Assembly (NCBI GenBank): GCA_004353515.1
Contig: SMNZ01000001.1
Location: 558,001 to 622,000, forward strand
Direction of reading: 5' to 3'
Source of the DNA: Alteromonadaceae bacterium M269
GTDB taxonomy: Bacteria; Pseudomonadota; Gammaproteobacteria; Enterobacterales; Alteromonadaceae
DNA: 64,000 nucleotides
The position numbers and the translations under genes are program-made. The notes below the pieces were generated by a model, which searched no databases, was not told the DNA's origin, and worked only from the letters and a program-made list of their open reading frames with translations. The number at the start of each line of letters is the position of its first letter. Position 1 is the stretch's first letter. Shown in pieces: positions 9,955-20,800 of the stretch.

Positions 9955-10839
9955 TTAATTAGCTTTATTTTTAACTGCACTATGAATTTTAACGGCCATC
10001 ATATTACCTAATTTCTCCCCTTGTTCAGGATATAAAAATGGCTCGATAACTTCTAATTCCATTAACAGTAGTTCGCTACCACATGAACTACGGATCATAT
10101 CGATGCGTGCATATAGCGGCGTTTCGTCAAGGAATTCAAGAATGGATTTTGCGGTATTTATATCACAAGCAGTAGGATTTACTTTTTGCTCTTTTCCACC
10201 ATAAGACGATTGAATTCGATAATCGCCCTCGGCAGGCGTTTTGAGCAACGCATGACTAAAATCACCACCGATAAAGATAAAACTGTATTCTCCTTCTTCA
10301 ACAATGCTTGAGAGAAAAGGCTGAACCATCATCGGAGTGTTTAGAGCAGGTATTTCATCACCTACACTCAACTGATACTGACCCTCGGCATTCGCGCCAA
10401 CTTGTTGTTTAACGACAATTTTATTGCAATTGAAATGGCTAAAACTCTGCTTGATTGCTTCTTTGGTCGGGACTTCTACCCAATCTGTTGGAATGAGTTT
10501 TGCTCCTTTTGCTTCTAGCTCCTTTAGATAGGCTTTATTAGCGTTCCACTTTAAGAGTTCTGGACTGTTAAAAACCGGAACTAATCGATTAATCTTTTCT
10601 ATGGTGGCAATGAACTCTTCGAATCGATCACAATAATCCCATGTCGTTCCAATTATTGCAGCATCGAAATCAGACCATTCAATATCCGTATCATCCCAAG
10701 CTGCGTCAACGATACTGCTCTGTTGTTGTTCGAAAGCAGGAACTAGTGCACGCATCATTTGGTCATGCTCAAAAGCGTCATAACGCCTGTCTTTACTGCC
10801 GGGCATGGTCAATTTTGATGCAAGATAAACTGCTTTCAT
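9955..10839 (-). CDS. ATP-grasp domain protein (glutathione-synthetase-like ligase)
   Basis: 294 residues of the ATP-grasp superfamily, in the group annotated as glutathione-synthetase ATP-binding-like or RimK-like. Visible signatures are KIVVKQQVGANAEG (ATP-binding loop), MVQPFLSSIVEEGEYSFIFI (central strand and phosphate contacts) and LLLMELEVIEPFLYPEQ (Mg-binding acidic residues followed by the usual E-P segment). Such enzymes join a carboxylate to an amine or thiol nucleophile with ATP. The substrate cannot be told from the sequence. The start ATG is preceded by CGGAGC at good spacing. It lies next to the tyrosine recombinase and upstream of the siderophore receptor on the same strand; a role in siderophore tailoring is possible but unsupported. 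Confidence 0.75.
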   Translation of the reverse strand: MKAVYLASKLTMPGSKDRRYDAFEHDQMMRALVPAFEQQQSSIVDAAWDDTDIEWSDFDAAIIGTTWDYCDRFEEFIATIEKINRLVPVFNSPELLKWNANKAYLKELEAKGAKLIPTDWVEVPTKEAIKQSFSHFNCNKIVVKQQVGANAEGQYQLSVGDEIPALNTPMMVQPFLSSIVEEGEYSFIFIGGDFSHALLKTPAEGDYRIQSSYGGKEQKVNPTACDINTAKSILEFLDETPLYARIDMIRSSCGSELLLMELEVIEPFLYPEQGEKLGNMMAVKIHSAVKNKAN

Positions 10840-10983
10840 AAAAGCTCCGAAAAATAATGCTATTGAATCATAAAGAAGTGTTTTTTGATCTTAACATTTC
10901 GTCGAATTGAACGTCGATGATTAACGAAAGGTCTTTTATGGAAATACGCTTAGGCAAGCATAATAGTGAAAATGGAGGGGAAA

Positions 10984-11012
10984 GGCAGTTTAGTGGGAGC
11001 TACTAAACTGCC
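10984..11012 (-). terminator. Intrinsic terminator of the siderophore receptor gene
   Basis: A perfect 11-bp inverted repeat (GGCAGTTTAGT at 10984-10994 and ACTAAACTGCC at 11002-11012) with a 7-base loop, 17 bases beyond the stop of the minus-strand receptor gene. On the minus strand it is followed by a short TTT run only, so the U-tract is weak. Confidence 0.7.
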
Positions 11013-11028
11013 ATAAATCTGTGTGCTT

Positions 11029-13299
11029 TTAGAATGCGAAAGATACTGAACCAAAGACAGTTCTTGGTGTACCAATGTTTATTCTTAGATCACCGCCACT
11101 TGCTGAAAAGTATTCCTCATCAAAGAGGTTTTTAACTGCTAATTGGAATCTAACTGTTCCATCAGAACCAACACCTGGTACCGCCAAGGTATACCAAACG
11201 GATAGATCAACTAAGCTGTAGCTATCCAAAGTAAAGCTATTGGCATCATCTCCGAATCTATCATCGACAAAGAAATAGCCACCGCCTATACCCAAACCTT
11301 CCAACTTACCTTGTTGGAATTCGTAAGAAGCCCATAGGTTAAAGGTATTCTCAGCGACATTTCTTGGCTGATTACCTGAGATTGAACTGATACCACCAAT
11401 TTCAGAGTCTGTATATGCGTAGCCTGCAACAACATTCATGCCTTGTATGGGCTGACCAGAGACCGATATTTCAACACCTTCAGATGTTTGGCCATCACGT
11501 AACACAGGAATGCCATTTTCTGTTGTTAAGACGTTAGTTTTCTCAATGTCATATATCGCGACACTCGTTTGCAGTCGTCCTTCGAAGAATTCAGCTTTAG
11601 CGCCGATTTCAATTTGCTCTGAATCTTCTGGATCGAAAGGCTCAGTTGGACCAACTTCTGAATTGATCGCAATATTAGGTTCAAATGACTCTGAATAGCT
11701 AACGAAAAGAGAGGCGTTATCGACAACCTTATAGTTAACAGCAACCTGAGGAGAAAACTCGCTGACAGAATCTAAATCAAGAGTTGTGGTTCCATCTGCG
11801 GAAGTTTGACCTTCGAATGAGTCAAATCGACCACCAACAAGTATTCCTAACTTATCTGTTACCTCAATGTAGTCGTTAATAAAAAATCCATATTCTTCAG
11901 TTTCTTCACCTATGCGAGGAAAGTCTGATGGATTGAGTTCGGTAGGCAAATTACCGAAAACTGGATTACTAATATTAAATAATGGACCAGCACCACCAAA
12001 AGCAGTAGGTACACCGTTAGTGTTGGGTGAAACGACAAAGTTACGTTCGCTGTCAAAGTCACGGTAGTTACCACCAATTGCTATTTTATGTGTGACCTTG
12101 CCTGTTTCTATCTCTCCAGCAACTATGGCGTTTAAATAGAAAACATCAACGTCTCTATTTTGGCTACCATCGGTACGTCTGGACAAAAATACACGATCTG
12201 TCGGATCATCAAAAACTGCTTGAAGAGCACCGCCTACAATCGCAGGTATTTGAGCCGGGTTTTGAAAGATTAAGAATCCGTCGTCAGTAATAGGGCCATC
12301 AGCATCGAATATCGCTACCGCTTGAGGTCTGGCTTGAAGATCATCAGATGAACTGCTCTCATAAGCGGTGCTAAAACGTAAATTCCATTTTTCGTTCAAT
12401 TCTTGTTCTAGAGTCGCATCAAAAAAGTTGAATGTACTATCAAAAATCTCGAATGGTTCGCCAAATCGTCTTGAGTCTGGGATATCGAGAAGATCATTAA
12501 TAACAGCGCGACCTTCAGGTGTTGGGACGGTAATTGTTCCTCTATCAAGAGGACGTGCTTCATCCCTATATTCGTAAGAAAGGTTTAATCGCGTAGTAGG
12601 GGAGAGGTCAAATGTACCTGAAATTGATAGCGTGTCTCTATTAACGTCAGTAAAGTCTCTGAACGACTCGGCGTCTTGAACTGAACCAACTACTCTGATC
12701 CCTGCGTTATCACTTAAGGGTTGAGACCAGTCTAATAATGCAAATTTGTCATCGAACGACCCAAATCTTGCTTCACCAGCAATACGTTGTTGATCAAGTG
12801 GTTTCTTAGTAACAATATCAACCAACCCGCCTGGCTCAACTTGGCCATAGGTGATCGACGCTGGACCTCTAATAACTTGAGTATACTCAACGTTCGAGAG
12901 ATTCGTTTTAAAGTTAGTTGCTCGCCTAAAACCATCACGATAAACAGCGTTGCGTCTGAAACCGCGAATTAAAAAATCGTCATTTGTACCGCCAAAGCCA
13001 TCACTCAACGAGATACCCGCGGTGTTTCTTAAAGCTTCAGCCAGATCAGTAACTTTTTGGTCAAGTATGAGCTGCTCAGGGATAATGTTAACGACACGAG
13101 GAAGCTCTAAAAAATCTAAATCAAACCCAGTTAGAGAGGATGATTCGTCAACGAGGTAACGAGATTGAGCTGTTCCTACTACGGTTATTTTTTCTACAGA
13201 CTCTTCGTCCTTTTCCTTCACATCGTTTGTTTGCGCATAAGCTAATTGACAACTGCACATAATCGCACTGAGCGCGAAAACTTGCCTATCGATTTTCAT
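11029..13299 (-). CDS. TonB-dependent siderophore receptor
   Basis: 756-residue outer-membrane receptor. The signal peptide is MKIDRQVFALSAIMCSCQLAYAQ, with cleavage after AYA. A TonB-box-like segment KITVVGTA follows, then a plug domain (LRNTAGISL, DDFLIRGFRRN, VIRGPASITYGQVEPGG, VDIVTKKP) and a 22-strand-type barrel ending in aromatic FGSVSFAF. The plug belongs to the FhuA/FpvA-like ferric-siderophore class. There is no N-terminal signalling (STN) extension, so it should not drive a FecI-type sigma cascade; control by Fur is more likely, with a Fur-like box about 60 bases upstream. Being divergent from the beta-hydroxylase and NRPS genes, it is the probable receptor for the siderophore made here. 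Confidence 0.92.
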   Translation of the reverse strand: MKIDRQVFALSAIMCSCQLAYAQTNDVKEKDEESVEKITVVGTAQSRYLVDESSSLTGFDLDFLELPRVVNIIPEQLILDQKVTDLAEALRNTAGISLSDGFGGTNDDFLIRGFRRNAVYRDGFRRATNFKTNLSNVEYTQVIRGPASITYGQVEPGGLVDIVTKKPLDQQRIAGEARFGSFDDKFALLDWSQPLSDNAGIRVVGSVQDAESFRDFTDVNRDTLSISGTFDLSPTTRLNLSYEYRDEARPLDRGTITVPTPEGRAVINDLLDIPDSRRFGEPFEIFDSTFNFFDATLEQELNEKWNLRFSTAYESSSSDDLQARPQAVAIFDADGPITDDGFLIFQNPAQIPAIVGGALQAVFDDPTDRVFLSRRTDGSQNRDVDVFYLNAIVAGEIETGKVTHKIAIGGNYRDFDSERNFVVSPNTNGVPTAFGGAGPLFNISNPVFGNLPTELNPSDFPRIGEETEEYGFFINDYIEVTDKLGILVGGRFDSFEGQTSADGTTTLDLDSVSEFSPQVAVNYKVVDNASLFVSYSESFEPNIAINSEVGPTEPFDPEDSEQIEIGAKAEFFEGRLQTSVAIYDIEKTNVLTTENGIPVLRDGQTSEGVEISVSGQPIQGMNVVAGYAYTDSEIGGISSISGNQPRNVAENTFNLWASYEFQQGKLEGLGIGGGYFFVDDRFGDDANSFTLDSYSLVDLSVWYTLAVPGVGSDGTVRFQLAVKNLFDEEYFSASGGDLRINIGTPRTVFGSVSFAF

Positions 13300-13356
13300 C
13301 TTACCTTCCTAAGTTTTTAAAATTCGGAAAGCTTATACACTAACAGCAATCAGATC

Positions 13357-13375
13357 GCAAACGATAATCATTATT
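13357..13375 (-). promoter_or_regulatory. Fur box upstream of the siderophore receptor
   Basis: GCAAACGATAATCATTATT matches the 19-base Fur consensus GATAATGATAATCATTATC at 15 of 19 positions by eye. The right half, GATAATCATTAT, is nearly perfect. It lies about 60 bases before the receptor start codon, where it would block the promoter when iron is plentiful. Confidence 0.75.
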
Positions 13376-13481
13376 ATTTGCATAAGAAGGTAAAATTATA
13401 CTCGGTTACAGATAGGCTAGGGTTTACAGGCTAGCGTAAGCTCATTTTTACAAGTAAGAAAAAATTAACATAAATCTAAAT

Positions 13482-13500
13482 ACAAATGATTATCACTTGT
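13482..13500 (+). promoter_or_regulatory. Possible second Fur site for the hydroxylase/NRPS side
   Basis: The segment around AATGATTATCACTTGTGATA contains a partial Fur consensus (about 11 of 19 positions) and lies some 210 bases upstream of the hydroxylase start. It is weaker than the site near the receptor. In the 407-base divergent control region 13300-13706 I see these two sites and AT-rich sequence, but no gene. Confidence 0.45.
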
Positions 13501-13706
13501 GATATGTTAAAAATAAGCGGGTGGTTTTATTACCTAGTGAAAGTGGGGTGATTAATCAGTTCATCCCAAATTTTCTCTCCCTAAAGCTTAGTAATACTGA
13601 ATAAAAAGGGCTGATACGAACGCTTAATGTGTTAGCCAAATATCACTAAGCAGCTAGGTAATGACGTTTGTAGACCTGTTATTCAACAAGCACAGGATAA
13701 GTAAAA

Positions 13707-14720
13707 ATGGTATTTGATGACTTAGTTAAAGTGACCTCTGGTTTTCAAGAGGGGGGCTTACCGGTTTTGATCGAACCTATAAAATCGTTCAATAAATTGA
13801 CGGAAACAAATCAGTTACCGTGGCAGGAATATGTACCAACAATCAAAAAAGTCGTCGATGAATTTCTCCTAAACACAGGAGGGATATTATTTAGAGGGTT
13901 TACTGGTGGTAAAGGTGATTCAAAGTTCTGTAATGCCTTTGCACAAATGTTTGGCGAACAATTATTGACTTACGATTTTGGTTCAACACCCAGAACAGAT
14001 TTAGGTGAGGGGGTTTACACGGCGACAGAGTACCCAGCTCACCAGATTATTCCGTTACACAATGAACAGGCATATACGCTCAATTGGCCAATGAGAATTT
14101 GGTTTCATTGCGTAACAGCTCCGCAATCGGGTGGAGAAACGCCTATTGCCAATAGTCGTGAAGTATATAAACACATTCCGTTAGCTATCCGTGAACGCTT
14201 CGAATCAAAAAAACTTCTTTATGTTCGAAATTATGGGAACGGATTGGATTTACCTTGGGAAACTGTTTTTAACACAGATTCAAAAGATCAGGTGGAACGC
14301 TATTGCCAACAGAATGATATCGGCTTTATGTGGAAAGACGATGATGAACTGAGAACATGGCAAAAGTGTCAAGCGACAGCTCAACACCCAATAACGAAGG
14401 ATTGGGTTTGGTTTAACCAAGCACACTTGTTCCACGTTTCAAACATAGAACCTGCAGCAAGAGAAGCTCTGTTAGATGTCGTTGAACTCGAAGACTTACC
14501 GCGAAATGTGTATTACGGGGACGGTATTGAAATTGAAGAATCTATATTACAAGAAATTCGCGGCGTTCTCGATCAACAAACTGTTAGTTTCCCTTGGCAG
14601 GAAGGAGATTTCATGATGCTAGACAATATGCTTTCAGCGCATGGTCGTTCTTCATTTTCAGGTGACCGCAAAGTGGTTGTTGCCATGGCGAGACCTCATA
14701 CCGAATCAGGTAGTTTTTAA
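13707..14720 (+). CDS. SyrP/TauD-type Fe(II)/2-oxoglutarate dioxygenase, probable aspartyl beta-hydroxylase
   Basis: 337 residues of the TauD/TfdA family, closest in layout to SyrP-like enzymes that hydroxylate amino acids held on NRPS carriers. The iron facial triad is visible as His118-x-Glu120 (IPLHNEQAYT) and a distal His312 (LSAHGRSS); Arg329 (MARPH) is placed to bind 2-oxoglutarate. Glu instead of Asp in the triad is seen in SyrP-like members. It stands in front of two NRPS genes whose A domains read as Asp-specific, so beta-hydroxylation of carrier-bound Asp is the likely job. The start has a good ribosome site (AGGATAAG). A terminator follows the gene, so NRPS expression may need read-through or its own promoter. 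Confidence 0.85.
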   Translation: MVFDDLVKVTSGFQEGGLPVLIEPIKSFNKLTETNQLPWQEYVPTIKKVVDEFLLNTGGILFRGFTGGKGDSKFCNAFAQMFGEQLLTYDFGSTPRTDLGEGVYTATEYPAHQIIPLHNEQAYTLNWPMRIWFHCVTAPQSGGETPIANSREVYKHIPLAIRERFESKKLLYVRNYGNGLDLPWETVFNTDSKDQVERYCQQNDIGFMWKDDDELRTWQKCQATAQHPITKDWVWFNQAHLFHVSNIEPAAREALLDVVELEDLPRNVYYGDGIEIEESILQEIRGVLDQQTVSFPWQEGDFMMLDNMLSAHGRSSFSGDRKVVVAMARPHTESGSF

Positions 14721-14735
14721 GTAGTTAATGCGTAC

Positions 14736-14766
14736 CCGCTGATGAAGTCTACTCAGCGGTTTTTTT
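14736..14766 (+). terminator. Intrinsic terminator between hydroxylase and first NRPS
   Basis: CCGCTGA (14736-14742) and TCAGCGG (14753-14759) form a perfect 7-bp stem with a 10-base loop, directly followed by a run of seven T. It ends only 57 bases before the NRPS start codon, implying either partial read-through or a separate NRPS promoter. Confidence 0.8.
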
Positions 14767-14823
14767 CATCAATATCAAAGACCCAAGTTTTCCTATTATT
14801 TTGGGTAAGGCATACGTATCACA

Positions 14824-17800
14824 ATGAAAAGTTTCTTTGAGGAAATATTAGCTGGTTCAGACAGCACTATGATCGATTTAATCGAGTCTCAAGCCAACTT
14901 GCTACCAAACAAGACAGTTTATGAGTATTTAAAAGATGGGGAGGTGTTAGACGATTCTCTGAGCTTCTCAGAACTGCATCGAAAGGTAAAATGTTTAGCT
15001 GGTCGAATTCAAAATAGTTGTGAACAAGGCGACCGTGTTTTGCTGCTTTACCCGAGTAGCCTAGATTATATCGTTGCTTTCTTCGCTTGTATTTACGCGG
15101 GTTGCATTGCTGTTCCTGCCTATCCCCCTCAAAATCAACGCCGTGATTGGGCGAGATTGAAAAGTATTTTTGATGATTGTAATGCATCGCTTGTTCTGAC
15201 TAACACGGCTTCGTTTAATGGTGTTAGGGAGTGGCTTGATGATCAACAAAACAACAAAAAATGCGAACTTCTTCAAAGCGATGTTGCTGATATTTCAGAC
15301 AATGAGCTGAAATATAACTGGAAGCGTCCGGAAATAGATCAGCAGACTATCGCTTTCCTTCAATACAGTTCGGGATCTACCGGTACTCCAAAAGGAGTCA
15401 TGGTTACCCATCTAAATTTACTTCATAACCAGCACGTTATTCACCAATCAATACTGGAAGACGGTGATGTCAATATTGTTGGGTGGTTACCCATTTATCA
15501 TGACATGGGATTAATCTGCAACGTCCTTCAACCTCTATATTGTGGTGGTACGCTAACTCTATTAGCTCCTGTCAATGTTATTCAAAAGCCTTACCGTTGG
15601 TTAAAAGCCATCACTGATAAAAAAGCGTTAGTCAGTGGAGGCCCTAATTTTATTTATGATTTGTGTGTCGATAGGATAACTGACGAGCAAAAAGCGACTC
15701 TTGATCTTTCTCATTGGAAAGGGGCGTTTAACGGTGCTGAGCCGGTTAATTATGAAACAATGAAACGTTTCGCTTCAGCTTTTGAATCCTGTGGTTTGGA
15801 TTACGATGTGTTGGCGCCATGCTATGGATTGGCGGAAAACACCTTAGTTGTCGCAACAAAAAACCGACATATTCCTCCGAAAACAATTCGTATTGATGGT
15901 CAAGAATTAAAGCGCGGAAGCGCTGTCACCTCCACAAGTGACGATTCTACTTCTCTGACGCTCGTTAGTTCCGGTGATCACGTCGTTGCGCAAGAGGTTA
16001 GTATTGTTGATCCAAATGAACACACACATTGTGGCGACAACAAAGTTGGTGAGATATGGGTAAAAGGCCAGAGTGTCGCGAAAGGCTATTGGAATAAGCC
16101 TGAACTCACATCAGAAATATTCAATGTATCTATCCAAGATTCTTCTGATAATCAAATTGTTGATACGGGTTATATGCGAACAGGTGATCTCGGATTCATT
16201 AGCGAGGGACACCTGTATGTAACTGGGCGAATGAAAGATGTCATCATTGTTAACGGGCAAAACCATTATCCGCAAGATATTGAAACTGATATTCAAGAAA
16301 TCAGCGAACTTTTCAGAAACAGTGGAAGTGCAGCCTTCTCGATTAACACGGAAGGAAAAGAGCGTTTAGTTGTTGTCCAGGAGCTGACCCCAAGAGCCAG
16401 CCGACCCAAAGCGCAAATACCGTTCGACGAACTCTTCAGTAAAGCGCGAAACGTGATTGCAAAGGATCATCAACTTGAACTCCATGATCTGGTTTTGATT
16501 AAGTTCGGGGCTTTATCCAGAACAACTAGTGGCAAAATTCAACGTTACCTCAATAAAGAACGCTATTTGTCGAATGATTTTGATTCCCGCTTTTCAGCAC
16601 TCTTAGTCGATACACCGATTAAACAAACTCAGCGCTATGTCGCCCCTAAATCAGATATCGAAAGGCTGCTGTGCGATATTAGTCAGAAGGTGTTGAAGGT
16701 CGAGAAAGTAGGCCTAGAAGATAACTTCTTTGAGCTTGGTGGTCATTCTCTATTGCTGATGCAAATAATAGGAATGATTCAAGAGAAGGGGTTAGAACTG
16801 ACGCCTCAACAAGTTTTTGCATCGAAAAACATTGCTGATTTGGCAGCTTGCATTGAATTAAACAAAAAGCAGGTTAACTCTGAGTCAAAAGCAGTTGTTC
16901 CGAATTTAATTCCCTCGGATGGATGCACAAAAATCACGCCCCAAATGCTGTCTTTGATTGATCTCAGTCAAGATGAAATCGATCAAATTACTTCAATGAC
17001 ACTTGGGGGTATGGAAAATATTCAGGATATATATCCCTTAGGGCCATTACAGCAGGGAATACATTTCCACAATTTGATGAGTAAAGAATCTGATCCTTAT
17101 GTGTTTCCTAATTTACTCATTGTTGATAATGAAAAGGTTCTATCGAAACTTTTGTCAGCACTTCAACTTATAGTCACTCGGCATGATTCTCTGCGCACCT
17201 TTGTTGTAAGTGATGGGTTAAAACAACCCGTTCAAGTTGTTTGTCGTGACGTCACTCTGCCAGTGAATTGGGTGCATTTAGATAGCCGCCCCGTGAAACA
17301 ACAAATGGAGGAGTTGTGTTCTCCTCATAATCAATGGTTAGACATCTCTAAAGCGCCATTATTACGAGTCAACATTGCCAAAGAAAGGGATACTGAAAAG
17401 CACTACCTTGTTCTTCAATACCATCATTTGATCTCTGATCAAGAAGGGTTGGAAATCATTAAGAAGGAGTTGCAAATTATACTCCAAGGTAATGAACAGC
17501 AGTTGCCTAAAGTCGCCCACTATAGAAATTACATCGCAGATACACAAAGAAAAGTTGAAAGCGAAGATGCTAAGCGTTTCTTTAGCAACATGCTTCATAA
17601 TGTTGATTCACCAACATCACCTTTTGGTTTAATTGATACGCAAAGAAATGGGGGGCAGACAGCCGAGATTAGGCAACTTGTCTCAGAGAAGGTGTCTGAA
17701 CGCATTCGCGCTCTTTCTAAGAAAATGAAGTTGAGTCCGGCTGCTTTATTTCATGCGGCTTGGGCAAAAGTTTTAGGTTCTTGTACCGGACAAACCGACG

Positions 17801-20800
17801 TTGTTTTCGGCACAGTGCTCTCCGGACGGTTGCAGGGGACTGTAGGTTCTCAAAATACCCTCGGCGTATTTATTAATACGCTGCCTGTAAAAGTGTCAGT
17901 AGGAAGCTCTGATCCTCAAGGTTTGGTGAATGAGGTTAATAAGAGTTTATTTGATCTTTTAGAGCATGAGTATGTGCCTCTTTCCTTAGCTCAAAAATGT
18001 AGTGGAATCCCTACAGAATTGCCCTTATTCAGTGCGTTGATGAACTATCGACATGTTGAGATCTTGTCTGATAGGAGCTACACATCAGATCTTATTCAAG
18101 GTTTAGATTTTTCCAGTGGGGGTGGTCGCAACAACTATCCGTTGACCTTGTCTGTGGATGACTATGGCGAACAAGGCTTTGGTTTAGTGGGTTTGTTTGA
18201 CCAATCGATTCATGCCGAACAACTGATGGGGCATATGCAACGTGCTCTGGCAGTGTTGGTAGAAGGCTTGGAGAGTGAGAGTCAGGTACCTGTTAAAGCC
18301 TTGTCGGTTATTCCCGCATCAGAGCAACAACAATTGCATGTGTTGGCCAAGACGGGTGAGTCAGTGATTGTTGATTCTGATATAGCTGCCATACATCAAT
18401 TGTTTGAATCCCAGGTTGATGAGTTGGGCGATAACTTGGCCGTAGTGTATGACCAAGTGTCGTTGAGCTATGGGGAGCTGAATACCCAGGCCAATCAGTT
18501 AGCCCATTACTTAAGGAAGCAAGGTGTTGGTCGTGAGAGTCGCGTGGCCCTGTATATGGAGCGCAGCGATAAACTGATAGTTGGGTTGTTGGCGGTGCTT
18601 AAAGCTGGCGGTGCTTATGTGCCCTTAGATGTGAAGTGGCCGAGTGCGCGTATCAACCAGATAGTGTCAGACAGTGAGGTGTGTGGTGTCTTAAGTGAGT
18701 CACAGTGGCAATCGGACTTATCGGGCTTTGAAGTACCGGTGCATTATCTGGATAAAGGTGAAGCCTGGTCTGACTTACCGGTTACTAATCCCGAGTCTAT
18801 CAATCAAGCTCATGATGCGGCCTATGTGATTTATACCTCAGGGACCACAGGGGTACCTAAAGGTGTGGTGATAGAGCATAGGCAGTTGCTTAACTACAGC
18901 TTGGGGATGGCAGAGACCTTAGGTGTTCAAGGCGATGATTCTAATAAATTGAGTTTTGCGCATATCTCGACTATTGCTGCAGACTTAGGGAACACCTCTT
19001 TATACGGTGCTTTGTGCTTTGGCGGTTGCCTGCACTTGATAGACAGTGAGTGTGCCTTTGACCCGGATGCGATGAGTGCCTATGGGCAGATGCATGAACT
19101 GGATGTGCTTAAGATAGTACCGAGTCACTTACAAGGGTTACTCAGTGCCCAGGATGCTAAATCTGTCTTACCGCGTAAGTTACTTATCTTAGGGGGCGAG
19201 TCTTGTTCAATTGAACTCATCAAGCAGATAAAAGCCCTATCACCTGAGCTTCGTATTGTAAATCACTACGGTCCGAGTGAAACGACTGTGGGCGTGTTAA
19301 CCCATGAGATAAGTGACTTCGATATTGAGAGCCAGCTTATTCCTTTAGGTCGTCCGTTACCGGGCAGTGAAGTGTATGTACTGGACAGTGCGGGGCAGTT
19401 ATCGCCTTTAGGTATGGCTGGCGAGTTGTACATTGGTGGTGCCGGAGTGGGGCGCGGTTATATTAATCGGGATGAGCTGACGGCAGAGCGTTTTGTGTCT
19501 CACACCTTGAATGAGGTATCCGGGCAATCAACCGAACAACCCAAGAGCACACGCTTGTACCGTACAGGTGATAAGGTACGTTACTTGCCGGATGGTAATC
19601 TGGTGTTTATGGGCCGTTTGGATGAGCAGGTCAAGGTTCGGGGTTATCGTGTTGAGCTGGGTGAGATAGAGCGCTGTTTAACAGATATTGATTCCGTGCA
19701 ACAAGCGGTTGTGAGGTTAGAGTCAGGTGAGGTATCACAGCAGTTAGTGGCCTATGTAGTGCCAACGAATTTAGACTCGGAAGCATCAAGCACTGAACAC
19801 TCTGACTCACTCTCAACACAGTTAAGTGCCCAATTAAGTGAAGTTCTGCCTGATTATATGCTGCCGCAGCAGTGTGTGATGGTTGAGAGTATTCCATTAA
19901 CACTCAACGGTAAGGTGGACTGGCAAGCTCTCTCAGTATTGGCACAGCCTGAAGCGGTTAAGTCTGAGTCACGCGCAGCCGAGACAGACGCCGAACAAGC
20001 CTTATTGTCCATATGGCAAGCCATCTTAAAGCGTGATGATATCAACGTGGATGATAACTTCTTTGCCTTAGGTGGGGATTCCATCTTAAGCCTGCAGGTG
20101 ATTGCTAAAGCGAAGCGTGCTGGGTTTAAGTTACTGCCTAAGCAGGTGTTTGATAACCCCACCGTTGAATCCTTGGCGGCAGTGGCTAAACCTCTGGATA
20201 AACAAGCCAAACAAGCGGGTGACATCAATGCCTCAGTCAGTGGTGAGCTTCCCTTAACACCCATACAACACTGGTTCTTTGAGTCTGAGCATCCACAGGC
20301 CCATCACTGGAATCAATCCTTACTGGTACAAAGCAAAGCGGCATTAGATACACAAGCCTTGCAAGCGGCTGTGGCTATGGTGGTGAAGCATCATGACCAG
20401 CTACGCAGTGAGTTTATCAAGACAGCACAGGGATACACGCAGCATGTCTTGCCTTGGGATGAGACTAAAGGCACTGATTATTATCACCTCATACAAGATG
20501 TAACTGATGAAGCCTCTTTGACCGAGGCACTGAATCAAGCACAAGGCAGTTTAAGCTTGTCGAGCCAAGACGGTGTTGGACAACTGTTTAAGGTATTCCA
20601 TGTTAAAGGCAGCGAGACAACACCCGAGTATCTGTTATTGGCGGCCCATCACTTAGTGGTTGATGGTGTATCCTGGCGACTTCTCGTTGAGGATATCCAA
20701 CGTGCGTATCAGCATGAACAAACACCTGCCATGGTTCGCCCTAAAGGGTTACCGCTGGCCGATAAAACCACGTCATTTAAAGCCTGGTCGCAGGGCTTAA

